NCBI RefSeq assembly: GCF_018278905.1
Contig: NZ_CP046600.1
Location: 5,332,001-5,396,000 of the forward strand
From: Mycobacterium spongiae
Lineage (GTDB): Bacteria; Actinomycetota; Actinomycetes; Mycobacteriales; Mycobacteriaceae
Direction: 5' to 3'
Length of the DNA stretch: 64,000 bases
The notes under the pieces were generated by a model, which was not told where the DNA came from, did not search any database, and saw only the letters and a list, made by a program, of their open reading frames with translations. Both the position numbers and the translations under genes were made by a program. Shown one piece after another: positions 17,123 through 25,874 of this stretch. The first letter of the stretch is position 1. Every line of letters starts with the position of its first letter.

Positions 17123-20100
17123 GTGAGTAGGGTTCCTAGAGTGGCGATCCCCGCGCACTATCTGTTGTCGGCCGACGCGCCCGATCCGCGCACCCTGATC
17201 GACATCATCCATCACACCGCCGCGCGCTACCCGGATGCCGCGGCACTCGACGACGGCGCTGTGCAACTCACCTACAGCGAACTCGTCGGCGATATCGAAG
17301 CCAGCGTGACCTGGTTGGCGGCCCGGGGAATCGGCCGGGGGGACCGGATCGGCATCCGCATGCCCTCGGGCAGTTACTCACTGTATGTGGCGATCCTGTC
17401 CGCGCTCGCCGCCGGCGCGGCATACGTGCCCGTCGACGCCGACGATCCCGACGAGCGTGCGGAATTGGTGTTCAGCGAGGCCAACGTCGCCGCCGTCATC
17501 ACCGAGTCCGGCCTGCAACGAGGCCCGGGCTCGTCGCGTGGCTGGCAGGCCGGTGCCCCGTTGCCGCGGGACGACGCGTGGATCATCTTCACCTCCGGAT
17601 CGACTGGCAAGCCCAAAGGGGTAGCGGTAACACACCGCAACGCGGCCGCGTTCGTTGACGCCGAGGCGCGGATGTTCTTGAGAGACAACCCGATCGGCCC
17701 CACCGACCGGGTGCTGGCCGGGTTATCGGTGGCGTTCGACGCGTCGTGTGAGGAAATGTGGCTGGCGTGGCGACACGGCGCCTGCCTGGTTCCGGCGCCG
17801 AGATCGCTGGTACGCAGCGGGATGGACCTGGGTCCGTGGCTCGTCACACGGGACATCACAGTGGTCTCGACGGTGCCGGCGCTGGCCGCACTGTGGCCCG
17901 CCGAGGCCCTTGAAGCCGTGCGGCTATTGATCTTTGGCGGCGAGGCTTGCCCCGCGGAGCTGGCCGAGCGACTTGCGGTCGACGGTCGGGAGGTGTGGAA
18001 CACCTACGGCCCGACAGAAGCCACCGTGGTCGCGTGCGCAGCCTTGCTCGACGGCGTCGGACCCATCAGCATCGGGCTGCCGCTGCCGGGCTGGGACCTG
18101 GCCGTTGTCGACGCGGACGGCCAGCAAGTCGGCTACGGCGACGTGGGTGAACTGGTGATTGGCGGCGTAGGACTGGCCCGCTACCTGGACCAGGACAAGG
18201 ACGCCGAGAAGTACGCCCCGATGCCGGCCCTGGGCTGGGGTCGCGCCTACCGCAGTGGCGACCTGGTGCGACTGGAACACAACGGGTTGTATTTCTGCGG
18301 TCGCAGCGATGATCAGGTCAAGGTCGGCGGCCGCCGCATCGAGCTGGGCGAGGTCGATTCCGCGCTGGTGCACCTGCCCGGTGTCAGTGGTGCGGCGTGC
18401 GCGGTTCGCCATACCGCCACCGGTACCCCGCTGCTGGTCGGGTATGTGGTCAGCGCCGATCCATCGTTCGACATCAACGAGGCACGCAAGCGGCTCGGCG
18501 AACAGCTGCCGGCCGCGCTCGTGCCGCGCCTGGTCCACGTCGACGAGCTGCCCACCCGCACATCGGGCAAGGTCGACCGCGACGCGCTGCCATGGCCACC
18601 GCCGGGCGGCGCCGACACCGAAGACGCCGCCAGCCTGGGCGGCACCGCGGGCCGACTGGCCGAGTTGTGGCGTGATTTGCTCGGGGCCACCCTGGAAGGT
18701 CCGGACAGTCCGGAGGCTGACTTCTTTGCGCTCGGCGGCGGTTCGCTGGCGGCCGCCCAGCTCGTCGCCACGCTACGCCGCCAATATCCTCAGGTCACCG
18801 TCGCCGACCTCTACGATCACCCCAGGCTCGGCTCCTTTGCCGGGTTTCTCGACGAACTCGAACCCCCGCCGCAGGTCACCGAGCGTGCGGTGCGGCCAAC
18901 GTCTTTGCTGACCCAGGTAGCACAGACCGCCCTCGCGGTGCCCCTGGCGACGCTCGCCGCGCTGCAGTGGGTCACGTGGCTGGCGCTGGGAAACAATGTG
19001 GCCCGCGCCCTGCACCTGGTGCCGTGGACCGTCGCCGTGAACTGGTGGATCGTTGCCGCGGCATTCGTCTTGTTCATCACGCCGCTGGGGCGGATGGGTA
19101 TCGCGGTGTTGTTCGCGCGCATCTTGCTGGTGAACGTGAAGCCGGGCACCTACCGCCGTGGTGGGTTGGTGCACCTGCGGGTGTGGTTCGTCGAACGACT
19201 GGCCGAGGCGAGCGGCGCCGAGAATCTGGCCGGGGCGCCGTGGCTGGTGTACTACGCCCGCGCACTCGGCGCCGACGTCGGCAAGGGCGTGGATCTGCAT
19301 TCCATTCCGCCGGTTACCGGGTTGCTGACGCTGGGAAACCGCAGTGCCGTCGAACCCGAAGTCGACCTGCGCGGGCACTGGATCGACGGGGACGCGTTCC
19401 ACGTCGGCGAAATCAAGATCGGCGACGACGCGACGATCGCGGCACGAACGACGCTGCTGCCCGGCGCGGTCGTCGGCAAGAACGCCGACGTGGCACCCGG
19501 GTCGGGCGTGCTCGGCAAGATCAAGAACGGGCAGTACTGGAAGGGTTCGCCCGCGGTGAAGTCGGGCAAAGCAAACCACCCCTGGCCCGACGAGCGGCCG
19601 CCCCGCGCCAGCCATTGGGTCCCGGTATACGGGCTGACGTCGCTGCTGCTGGGCGCGTTACCGCTGATCGCGGCCGCGGCAGGCCTCGCAGTGATCGCAG
19701 GAGCCGTCCGGCACACCCAACGACTGTCGCAGGCCGTGCTGCCCGCGCTGCTGTGGACGCCGATCGCGACACTGGTCGCGGTCATCGTGTACGCAATGCT
19801 GACGGTGCTCGCCGTGCGGACACTGTCCCTTGGACTTCGGGAGGGCTACCACCCGGTGCGCAGCCGCTCCGGCTGGCAGCTGTGGGCGACCGAACGACTC
19901 ATGGATGCCGCGCGCAACTACTTGTTTCCGCTCTATGCCGGCATGCTGACGCCGATGTGGTTGCGGATGCTCGGCGCTACGGTGGGGCGCGGCACCGAGA
20001 TATCCACGGTATTGCTGACTCCGAAGTTCGCCGTGATCGAGGACGGCGCGTTCCTGGCCGACGACACGATGGTCGCGTCCTACGAGCTCGGGGGCGGCTG

Positions 20101-21058
20101 GATCTACGCGGCGGCAACGACAGTCGGTAACCGCGCGTTCCTCGGGAACTCCGGTATCACCCAGCCCGGGCGGCGCGTCCCGGACAATGGGCTGGTTGCG
20201 GTGCTGTCGGCGACACCCCCCAAAGCCAAGCGCGGGTCCTCCTGGCTGGGCAGCCCGCCGATGCGGCTGCGCCGCCGCCCCGCAGAAGCCGACGCACAGA
20301 CAACCTATGACCCGCCGCGGCGATTGCAAGCGATGCGCGCAATGGTGGAGACCCTGCGACTGCTCCCGGTGATCGTCACTGTCGCAATCGGACTGGCGGT
20401 GCTGGGGGTGCTGCAGGCATTGGCACGAATGTTCGGCATGTGGTGGGCGGCCCTCTGCGGCGGCCTCGTGCTGCTGGCGGCCGGTGCGATCGCCGGAGCG
20501 GTCACGGTCGCCGCAAAATGGCTGCTGGTAGGCAGGATTAGGGCCGGCGAGTTTCCTTTGTGGTCATCGTTTGTGTGGCGCAACGAGGTCGCCGACACGT
20601 TCGTCGAAACGGTCGCGGCACCGTGGTTCGCGCGCGCGGCCAGCGGGACCGCCGTCATGAACCTCTGGCTACGGGCGCTCGGCGCTCAGGTCGGCCGGGG
20701 TAGCTGGTGCGAAACCTATTGGCTGCCCGAGGCGGATCTCGTCACCCTCGGCAAGGGAAGCACTGTCAACCGTGGCTGTGTGGTGCAGACCCACCTCTTC
20801 CACGACCGCATCATGCGGATGGACGCCGTTGTGCTCGAACCCGGCGCGACCCTGGGGCCGCATTGCGTTGCGCTGCCCGCGGCCCGGGTCGGCGCGGGAG
20901 CCACGGTCGGTCCCGCGTCACTGGTCGTGCGTGGTGACGAGGTACCGCGGTCAAGTCGCTGGCAGGGCAATCCGATCAGGCCGTGGAATCTTGCCCGCAA
21001 GAAGGGGAGAAGCAAGAAGACCGCAGACACCGGCGTCATGCAGGGCAGCGCGGCGTGA
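17123..21058 (+). CDS. Pls/PosA-family single-module non-ribosomal peptide synthetase
   Basis: About 1311 residues. Adenylation domain at about 20-500, with FTSGSTGKPKG (A3), FDAS near 205, NTYGPTEAT (A5), YRSGDLVRL (A7), GRSDDQVKVGGRRIE (A8) and the A10 lysine in TSGKVDRDAL. A carrier domain follows with LGGGSLAAAQ (phosphopantetheine Ser near 538). There is no condensation or thioesterase domain. Instead, about 700 residues contain six predicted membrane helices in three pairs, alternating with three hexapeptide/acyltransferase-like blocks. This is the plan of epsilon-poly-L-lysine synthetase, where the C-terminal tandem domains form isopeptide bonds at the membrane. Aligning to GrsA by eye gives a lysine-like code (D-A-E-S-I-G-T-V-V-K). 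Start GTG 17123; GTG 17141 is possible. It is coupled to the M1 peptidase by a 4-base overlap. Confidence 0.9.
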   Translation: MSRVPRVAIPAHYLLSADAPDPRTLIDIIHHTAARYPDAAALDDGAVQLTYSELVGDIEASVTWLAARGIGRGDRIGIRMPSGSYSLYVAILSALAAGAAYVPVDADDPDERAELVFSEANVAAVITESGLQRGPGSSRGWQAGAPLPRDDAWIIFTSGSTGKPKGVAVTHRNAAAFVDAEARMFLRDNPIGPTDRVLAGLSVAFDASCEEMWLAWRHGACLVPAPRSLVRSGMDLGPWLVTRDITVVSTVPALAALWPAEALEAVRLLIFGGEACPAELAERLAVDGREVWNTYGPTEATVVACAALLDGVGPISIGLPLPGWDLAVVDADGQQVGYGDVGELVIGGVGLARYLDQDKDAEKYAPMPALGWGRAYRSGDLVRLEHNGLYFCGRSDDQVKVGGRRIELGEVDSALVHLPGVSGAACAVRHTATGTPLLVGYVVSADPSFDINEARKRLGEQLPAALVPRLVHVDELPTRTSGKVDRDALPWPPPGGADTEDAASLGGTAGRLAELWRDLLGATLEGPDSPEADFFALGGGSLAAAQLVATLRRQYPQVTVADLYDHPRLGSFAGFLDELEPPPQVTERAVRPTSLLTQVAQTALAVPLATLAALQWVTWLALGNNVARALHLVPWTVAVNWWIVAAAFVLFITPLGRMGIAVLFARILLVNVKPGTYRRGGLVHLRVWFVERLAEASGAENLAGAPWLVYYARALGADVGKGVDLHSIPPVTGLLTLGNRSAVEPEVDLRGHWIDGDAFHVGEIKIGDDATIAARTTLLPGAVVGKNADVAPGSGVLGKIKNGQYWKGSPAVKSGKANHPWPDERPPRASHWVPVYGLTSLLLGALPLIAAAAGLAVIAGAVRHTQRLSQAVLPALLWTPIATLVAVIVYAMLTVLAVRTLSLGLREGYHPVRSRSGWQLWATERLMDAARNYLFPLYAGMLTPMWLRMLGATVGRGTEISTVLLTPKFAVIEDGAFLADDTMVASYELGGGWIYAAATTVGNRAFLGNSGITQPGRRVPDNGLVAVLSATPPKAKRGSSWLGSPPMRLRRRPAEADAQTTYDPPRRLQAMRAMVETLRLLPVIVTVAIGLAVLGVLQALARMFGMWWAALCGGLVLLAAGAIAGAVTVAAKWLLVGRIRAGEFPLWSSFVWRNEVADTFVETVAAPWFARAASGTAVMNLWLRALGAQVGRGSWCETYWLPEADLVTLGKGSTVNRGCVVQTHLFHDRIMRMDAVVLEPGATLGPHCVALPAARVGAGATVGPASLVVRGDEVPRSSRWQGNPIRPWNLARKKGRSKKTADTGVMQGSAA

Positions 21059-22404
21059 AAGCCTCACCGAACCCGCCTGCGCGCCGAGCAGTCAAGGCGG
21101 CGAAGGCTCCAGCGGCGGTTATCGACGAGTACCTGCCCCAAAACGGCAACTCGGGCTACCGGGTGTCGCGCTATGAGTTGGATCTGAACTACAAGGTCGC
21201 CATCAACCGGCTCTCGGGATCGGCGACGATCACCGCGGTGGCGCTCACCGAATTGCAGCAGTTCACCCTCGACCTGTCGGCCGCGCTGACGGTGTCCAAG
21301 GTGTCGGTGAACGGCCAGCGCCCCACCCAATTCTCCTGTCGTGGAGGCAAACTGCGCATTCGGCTGCCCGCGAGGCTTGCGCCCGGCGCGGCGCTGGTGG
21401 TCGTCGTGCGCTACGGCGGATCGCCAAAACCGCTGAAGTCACTGTGGGGTGACGTCGGTTTCGAGGAATTGACCGACGGCGCGTTGGTCGCCGGACAACC
21501 CAACGGCGCCGCGTCGTGGTTCCCGTGCGACGACCACCCCAGTGCCAAGGCGGCCTATCGCATCCAGATCAGCACCGAAAGCGCATATCGGGTAATTGCC
21601 AACGGAAAGTTAGTGGCGAAGCGGTCGCGCGCCTCGCAGACCGTGTGGACCTATGAACAATCCGAGCCCACGTCGACATACCTCGTCACGGTGCAGATCG
21701 GGGTGTACACCATGGCCCGGCTGTCGAAGACGCCGGTGCCAATTCAGGCCGCGCTGCCTGCGCGGCTGCGACGCTCGTTCGACTGCGACTTCGCCCGCCA
21801 GCCCGAGATGATGGCGCTGTTCGTGGACCTGTTCGGGCCATACCCGCTCGCGAACGGTTACACGGTCGTGGTAGCCGACGACCCGCTGGAGATACCGCTT
21901 GAAGCCCAAGGGATCTCGATCTTCGGCGCTAATCACTGTGACGGGTCGCAAGCTAGCGAGCGGCTCATCGCGCACGAACTGGCGCATCAATGGTTCGGCA
22001 ATTCAGTAACCGCGCGGCGCTGGCGTGACATCTGGTTGCACGAGGGATTCGCCTGCTATGCCGAATGGTTGTGGTCCGAAAACAGTGGCGGTCCCACCGC
22101 TGACAACCTCGCCCGCCAGCACCACGGCCTGCTGCGCGCGCAGCCCCAAGACCTGCTGTTGGCCGATCCGGGACCGCAACACATGTTCGACGATCGTGTC
22201 TATAAACGGGGCGCGCTGACCCTGCACGCGCTGCGCGATCGGTTGGGTGACGAGAAATTCTTCGCGCTGCTCAAAGATTGGACCAGCCGGTACCGTCACG
22301 GCACCGTCATTACCGATGACTTCATCGGGCTGGCTGCCCAGTACTCCTATGAATCGCTGACCCCGCTGTGGGATGCGTGGCTGTACTCGAAGCAAGCTCC
22401 CTAG
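21055..22404 (+). CDS. M1-family zinc metallopeptidase
   Basis: A 449-residue gluzincin. HELAHQWFGN gives zinc ligands His307 and His311 with catalytic Glu308; the third ligand is Glu330 in WLHEGFA, exactly 18 residues after the motif. The N-terminal beta-sandwich typical of M1 aminopeptidases is present, but the canonical GxMEN substrate motif is replaced by EAQGISIFG, and the large C-terminal ERAP-like domain is absent. No signal peptide is seen; the N-terminus is basic. The start GTG at 21055 overlaps the NRPS stop (GTGA), so translation is coupled. The role is inferred: trimming or degrading the amino-acid polymer made by the NRPS, or self-protection. Confidence 0.88.
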   Translation: MKASPNPPARRAVKAAKAPAAVIDEYLPQNGNSGYRVSRYELDLNYKVAINRLSGSATITAVALTELQQFTLDLSAALTVSKVSVNGQRPTQFSCRGGKLRIRLPARLAPGAALVVVVRYGGSPKPLKSLWGDVGFEELTDGALVAGQPNGAASWFPCDDHPSAKAAYRIQISTESAYRVIANGKLVAKRSRASQTVWTYEQSEPTSTYLVTVQIGVYTMARLSKTPVPIQAALPARLRRSFDCDFARQPEMMALFVDLFGPYPLANGYTVVVADDPLEIPLEAQGISIFGANHCDGSQASERLIAHELAHQWFGNSVTARRWRDIWLHEGFACYAEWLWSENSGGPTADNLARQHHGLLRAQPQDLLLADPGPQHMFDDRVYKRGALTLHALRDRLGDEKFFALLKDWTSRYRHGTVITDDFIGLAAQYSYESLTPLWDAWLYSKQAP

Positions 22405-22424
22405 GCATCCGTAAGCCAGCAGAT

Positions 22425-22811
22425 CTACAAGTCGCCCAGGTCGTCGGGTACGTCGACGGCGTGTTCCTGCAGAGCCTCGAGGGGCACCACCTCCAGGGTC
22501 CGCTCGTGAGTGGACGCCAGCACCACCGGTGCGGCGCAGCCGTCACGGTGTGCCCGAAGCCAGTTCACCGCGGTGACGCACCAACGGTCTCCGGGCACGA
22601 GGCCGGGAAAGCGGTACTCGGGCACCGGTGTGAGCAGGTTGTTACCGATAGATCGTTGGTGCTCGAGGAACTCGCTGGTCATCACCGCGCAGATGGTGTG
22701 CAGGCCGCGGTCCTCCGGACCGGTGGAGCAGCAGCCGTCACGGTAGAACCCGGTGAGGGGGTCGGTGCCGCATGGTTCCAGGGGGCCACCTAGCGCGTTG
22801 CGATCAAGCAT
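22425..22811 (-). CDS. DUF2237-family protein
   Basis: A 128-residue soluble protein of the DUF2237 (COG3651) type. It opens with NALGGPLEPCGTDPLTGFYRDGCC and has later conserved GLHTICAVMT and PGDRWCVTAVNWL blocks. Several conserved cysteines (in PCGT, DGCC, TICAV and RWCV) suggest a structural or metal-binding role; the biochemical function of the family is unknown. It is convergent with the M1 peptidase, 20 bases apart, and divergent from the DUF6941-like gene at 22978. ATG at 22811. Confidence 0.85.
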   Translation of the reverse strand: MLDRNALGGPLEPCGTDPLTGFYRDGCCSTGPEDRGLHTICAVMTSEFLEHQRSIGNNLLTPVPEYRFPGLVPGDRWCVTAVNWLRAHRDGCAAPVVLASTHERTLEVVPLEALQEHAVDVPDDLGDL

Positions 22812-22977
22812 TCGCCCAGTATCCCGCTTCCCGACTTTCGGACCTGATCCAGTGGCTCGACCTGCGACTACTCTCGCACCCAGCCGGCGCCCGTCGAACA
22901 GCCCGGAACCGTGCAGGTGCGGCTAATCTGGCCCCCTCCAGCATGCGAGCTGCCGGCGTCGCGGTAGGTTCAGCGGC

Positions 22978-23364
22978 GTGATACTTACGGGCGCCTTCCT
23001 GGCTGACGCCGCTGCCGCGGTAGAAAACAAACTCAACGTATCGGGCGGCGTGTTGTCGCGGTTTGCGGTCGGACCGGACCGGTTGGCCCGATTTGTCCTG
23101 GTGGTGCTGACGCAGTCCGAGCCTGGCAGCACGGACCGGAAGGTTGAGGTCGAAATGCGACCTCCGACCGAGGATGACGACCCCATACGCCTGGAGTTCG
23201 AGGTGCCGGAGGTCTCGGTCGCCGAGTTTCCGGGCTTCGCCTTCTTCGAGATTCAGGTGCGACTGCCTGCCGACGGACGGTGGGTGCTGGTGGTGTCCGG
23301 TGGCACCGGGGCGATCTCGCTGCCGGTGGTCGTCAGTCCGATGCCCACCCCAGCAGGGTTCTAG
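22978..23364 (+). CDS. DUF6941-like protein, paralogue 2
   Basis: A 128-residue beta-rich protein beginning VILTGAFLADAAAAVENKLNVSGG, which fits DUF6941-type proteins. It shares most of its length with the gene at 25243 (LAxAAxAVxNKLNVSGGVLxRFAVG, GRWVxVVSGGxGAISLP). The function is unknown and no catalytic residues are recognised; the family looks like a small beta-sandwich. GTG start at 22978 is supported by alignment with the paralogue. Together with 25243 it brackets a phosphofructokinase gene and a YbjQ gene. Confidence 0.72.
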   Translation: MILTGAFLADAAAAVENKLNVSGGVLSRFAVGPDRLARFVLVVLTQSEPGSTDRKVEVEMRPPTEDDDPIRLEFEVPEVSVAEFPGFAFFEIQVRLPADGRWVLVVSGGTGAISLPVVVSPMPTPAGF

Positions 23365-23443
23365 CGACTGCGTTTCCGCCGAACACGCGGCGCAGTCCGG
23401 CACGGCCGGCAAAGCGCCACCGCTGCGGCACGCCGCGGGGCGT

Positions 23444-24592
23444 TCATCGTCCAATCGTGCTGTGGCTGGGCATTTCATCGCCGAAGTTGATCCCCATGTC
23501 CCGCGCGGTGAGCAGCGAGTCGCAGTCCAGCGGGACCGTCTTCTGTCGGTGGGTGGCCTCGACCAGCGGCACATAGTCCACCGTTGGCGGGTTGAGAGCC
23601 ACCATGACGCCGTTGTGTCCCTCGTCGAGGGCTCGCACGGCAGCGGCGCCGAATCTCAGGCCGAGCAACCTGTCGAACGAGGTAGGCGAACCGCCGCGCA
23701 AGAGGTGACCGAGCACGACCGTGCGCGCCTCTCGACCGGTCATCCGTTCGAGCTCGGCGGCAACCTTGGCGCCAATGCCACCAAGGCGCTCGGCCTGGCC
23801 CGGCGATTTACCCACGATCGATACTTCTCCTCCGACGGGGATGGCGCCTTCAGCGACGCAAACGATCGAGAACTTCGCTCCGCGCTGCTCACGCTCCACG
23901 ATCAGCGCCGCCACCGGATCGAGGCTGAACGGGATCTCGGGAATCAGGATCGCGTGCACCCCCGATGCCATACCGGCGTTGAGGGCGATCCAGCCCGCGT
24001 AGCGGCCCATCACCTCGACCACGATGATGCGGCCATGCGACGTCGCGGTGGCGAACAGCCGATCGATGCACTCCGAGGCGAAGTCGACAGCACTGTCGAA
24101 GCCAAAGGTCGACGTCGTTTTCTCCAGGTCGTTGTCGATCGTCTTGGGTACACCCACCAGCCGCAACCCGGCCTCGTACAGGTGTTGACCGATCGCCATC
24201 GATCCGTCGCCGCCGATCATGATCAACGCGTCGATCCGCTGCTCTTCGATCCGGCCCAACAGCTCGTCGGTGCGGTCCACCTCGACCCAGCTGCCATCGC
24301 TTTGCCGCACGGGGTATGCCGTCGGGTTGCCACGATTAGTGGTGCCGATGATCGTGCCGCCGTGGTGGATGATGCCGCGGACCCGGTCGCGCGTCAGCTC
24401 GATGAGCCCACCATCGGGATAATCGTCGGGCAACAGCAGTCCGTTGAGCCCGTCGCGGATTCCGAGGACTTCCCAGCCACGGTTTCGCGCAGCCAGCGTG
24501 GCCGCGTGGATGACCGCATTGAGTCCCGGTGCGTCACCACCACCGGTGCTCAACGCAATTCGTTTAATGGGCGCCGTCACGTAGCGAACCAT
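23444..24592 (-). CDS. 6-phosphofructokinase (second PFK, group III-like)
   Basis: A 382-residue phosphofructokinase. Residues 16-24 (TGGGDAPGL) are the phosphate loop. GGDGS at 127-131 has Gly at the position that distinguishes ATP- from PPi-dependent enzymes, so ATP use is predicted. PKTIDND at 149-155 has the Lys seen in group III/mixed PFKs. VEVMGRYAGWIAL is the fructose-6-phosphate/effector block. It is longer than PfkA of M. tuberculosis as I recall it (343 aa) and is probably a second isoenzyme. Start ATG 24592 (MVRYVTAPIKRIAL); a GTG at 24580 is close. The family includes mixed-substrate sugar-phosphate kinases, so the substrate may not be fructose-6-phosphate. Confidence 0.85.
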   Translation of the reverse strand: MVRYVTAPIKRIALSTGGGDAPGLNAVIHAATLAARNRGWEVLGIRDGLNGLLLPDDYPDGGLIELTRDRVRGIIHHGGTIIGTTNRGNPTAYPVRQSDGSWVEVDRTDELLGRIEEQRIDALIMIGGDGSMAIGQHLYEAGLRLVGVPKTIDNDLEKTTSTFGFDSAVDFASECIDRLFATATSHGRIIVVEVMGRYAGWIALNAGMASGVHAILIPEIPFSLDPVAALIVEREQRGAKFSIVCVAEGAIPVGGEVSIVGKSPGQAERLGGIGAKVAAELERMTGREARTVVLGHLLRGGSPTSFDRLLGLRFGAAAVRALDEGHNGVMVALNPPTVDYVPLVEATHRQKTVPLDCDSLLTARDMGINFGDEMPSHSTIGR

Positions 24593-24770
24593 ACGCCGGC
24601 CACCCGAGGGCTCTCGAAGTTGGCTTGCCACGCCACAACTGGACGAACGTCGGGCCAGCGCGCCCCGCGAGCGCGGCAGCCGCGCAAACCGGGCGATACC
24701 CGGCGCCCGGTGGGACGGTACCCTGCGTGCGGGAACGACCCGTCCCCCGTGTGCATAGAAAGGCTGTCCG

Positions 24771-25175
24771 GTGCTCGTCGTCACTACCAATGACATTCCC
24801 GGTTGGGAGATCCAACGCGTGTGCGGCGAAGTCTTCGGACTCACCGTCCGATCCCGAAATGCCTTCGCCCAGGTCGGCGCCGGGCTCAAATCCATGTTCG
24901 GCGGCGAGCTGCAGGGCATGACCAAGAATCTCGCCGAGAGCCGCAACGAGGCGATGTCGCGGCTGATGGCTGAGGCACTCGCCAAGGGCGGCAATGCGAT
25001 CATCGGGATGCGCTTCGACACGACCGAGCTCGGCGATGTGTGGACCGAAATCTGCGCCTACGGGACCGCGGTGCAAGCCGTCCCCGTCACTGACGCGGCG
25101 CGCTACACCGCTTCCCAATTGGGCTACGGCGGTGCTTCGCAGCCGCAGCACCAGCAGCCCCAGGGCGCGGTCTGA
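24771..25175 (+). CDS. YbjQ (DUF74)-family protein
   Basis: A 134-residue small protein of the YbjQ/DUF74 'heavy-metal-binding' group. It has the typical N-terminus (LVVTTNDIPGWEIQRVCGEVFG), a central helical stretch with ESRNEAMSRLMAEA, then the GGNAIIGMRFDTTEL strand and a terminal CAYGTAV strand. YbjQ proteins form pentamers/decamers; their physiological function is unknown and the metal annotation is weak. The C-terminus has a Gln/Pro-rich tail (SQPQHQQPQ). GTG 24771 was chosen as start by family alignment. Only 67 bases separate it from the DUF6941-like gene on the same strand. Confidence 0.88.
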   Translation: MLVVTTNDIPGWEIQRVCGEVFGLTVRSRNAFAQVGAGLKSMFGGELQGMTKNLAESRNEAMSRLMAEALAKGGNAIIGMRFDTTELGDVWTEICAYGTAVQAVPVTDAARYTASQLGYGGASQPQHQQPQGAV

Positions 25176-25242
25176 GGCCCGGTGGAACCATCCACTCCCC
25201 CGCTGCTGTCCTCGCGACAGGTCGATCGGTAGGTTCGGCCCC

Positions 25243-25614
25243 GTGATAGTGGGCGCTTTCCTGGCTGAAGCCGCGTCGGCGGTGGATAACAAGCTCAATG
25301 TGTCGGGCGGCGTGCTGTACCGGTTTGCGGTGGGCAGCGACCGATCGGCCGAATTTCTGCTGGTGACGTTGACGCAGGCGGAAACAGACGATCCAGACCC
25401 CCGCGTGCAGGTCGAGATCAGACCGCCGACGGACGACGAACCGCTGCTCCTGGAGTACGAGCTGCCTGAAGCCACCACCACCGCCGAAGTCGGGTTCGCC
25501 ATCTTCGCTATCGAGGTAAAACTGCCTGTCGACGGCCGATGGGTGATCGTCGTGAGCGGTGGCGCTGGAGCGATTTCGCTTCCACTGATCGTGCGTGGCG
25601 ATGCGCGTAGCTGA
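25243..25614 (+). CDS. DUF6941-like protein, paralogue 3
   Basis: A 123-residue protein very similar to the gene at 22978: VIVGAFLAEAASAVDNKLNVSGG at the N-terminus and DGRWVIVVSGGAGAISLP near the end. It is predicted to be a single beta-sandwich domain of unknown function. The GTG start at 25243 aligns with the paralogue start; the longer open frame upstream has no similarity and overlaps YbjQ. Duplication of this pair around the pfk-ybjQ genes suggests a local segmental duplication followed by divergence. Confidence 0.72.
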   Translation: MIVGAFLAEAASAVDNKLNVSGGVLYRFAVGSDRSAEFLLVTLTQAETDDPDPRVQVEIRPPTDDEPLLLEYELPEATTTAEVGFAIFAIEVKLPVDGRWVIVVSGGAGAISLPLIVRGDARS

Positions 25615-25874
25615 ACACCATCGGCCACCGCTGGTTGTTTGAAGATACGCGCTCATATCCGCCTCGCTACGCGTTCTAGCTGATGTTCTAGGGTTCCTCA
25701 GCCCCGCATGCTGTGTTCAGCGGCGATCGATGAAGTACTTGACTCCGCGCCGTTGAATGCCAACTGAACGGGAGATCGGCGAGATGAATTGGACGATGCG
25801 TTGACCAACAGAGCCTGCGCTGTGCCACTGACCGGCACGGCCTACCGACAGCCCACCACAGGGGCACCAACCCG
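25615..25874. other. Intergenic region, nothing recognised
   Basis: 260 bases between the third DUF6941-like gene and the PPOX gene. Its base composition is less GC-rich than its neighbours in places. I see no gene and no clear terminator; it must carry the promoter of the PPOX gene. Confidence 0.4.

Noticed and set aside
18967..20130. A 387-codon second frame inside the Pls-type synthetase.
   Set aside because: Arg-rich translation typical of a GC-rich frame shift; the main frame carries the membrane and hexapeptide segments.
23144..24793. A 549-codon plus-strand frame covering the phosphofructokinase gene.
   Set aside because: It is antisense to a protein with all PFK motifs and shows no family resemblance.
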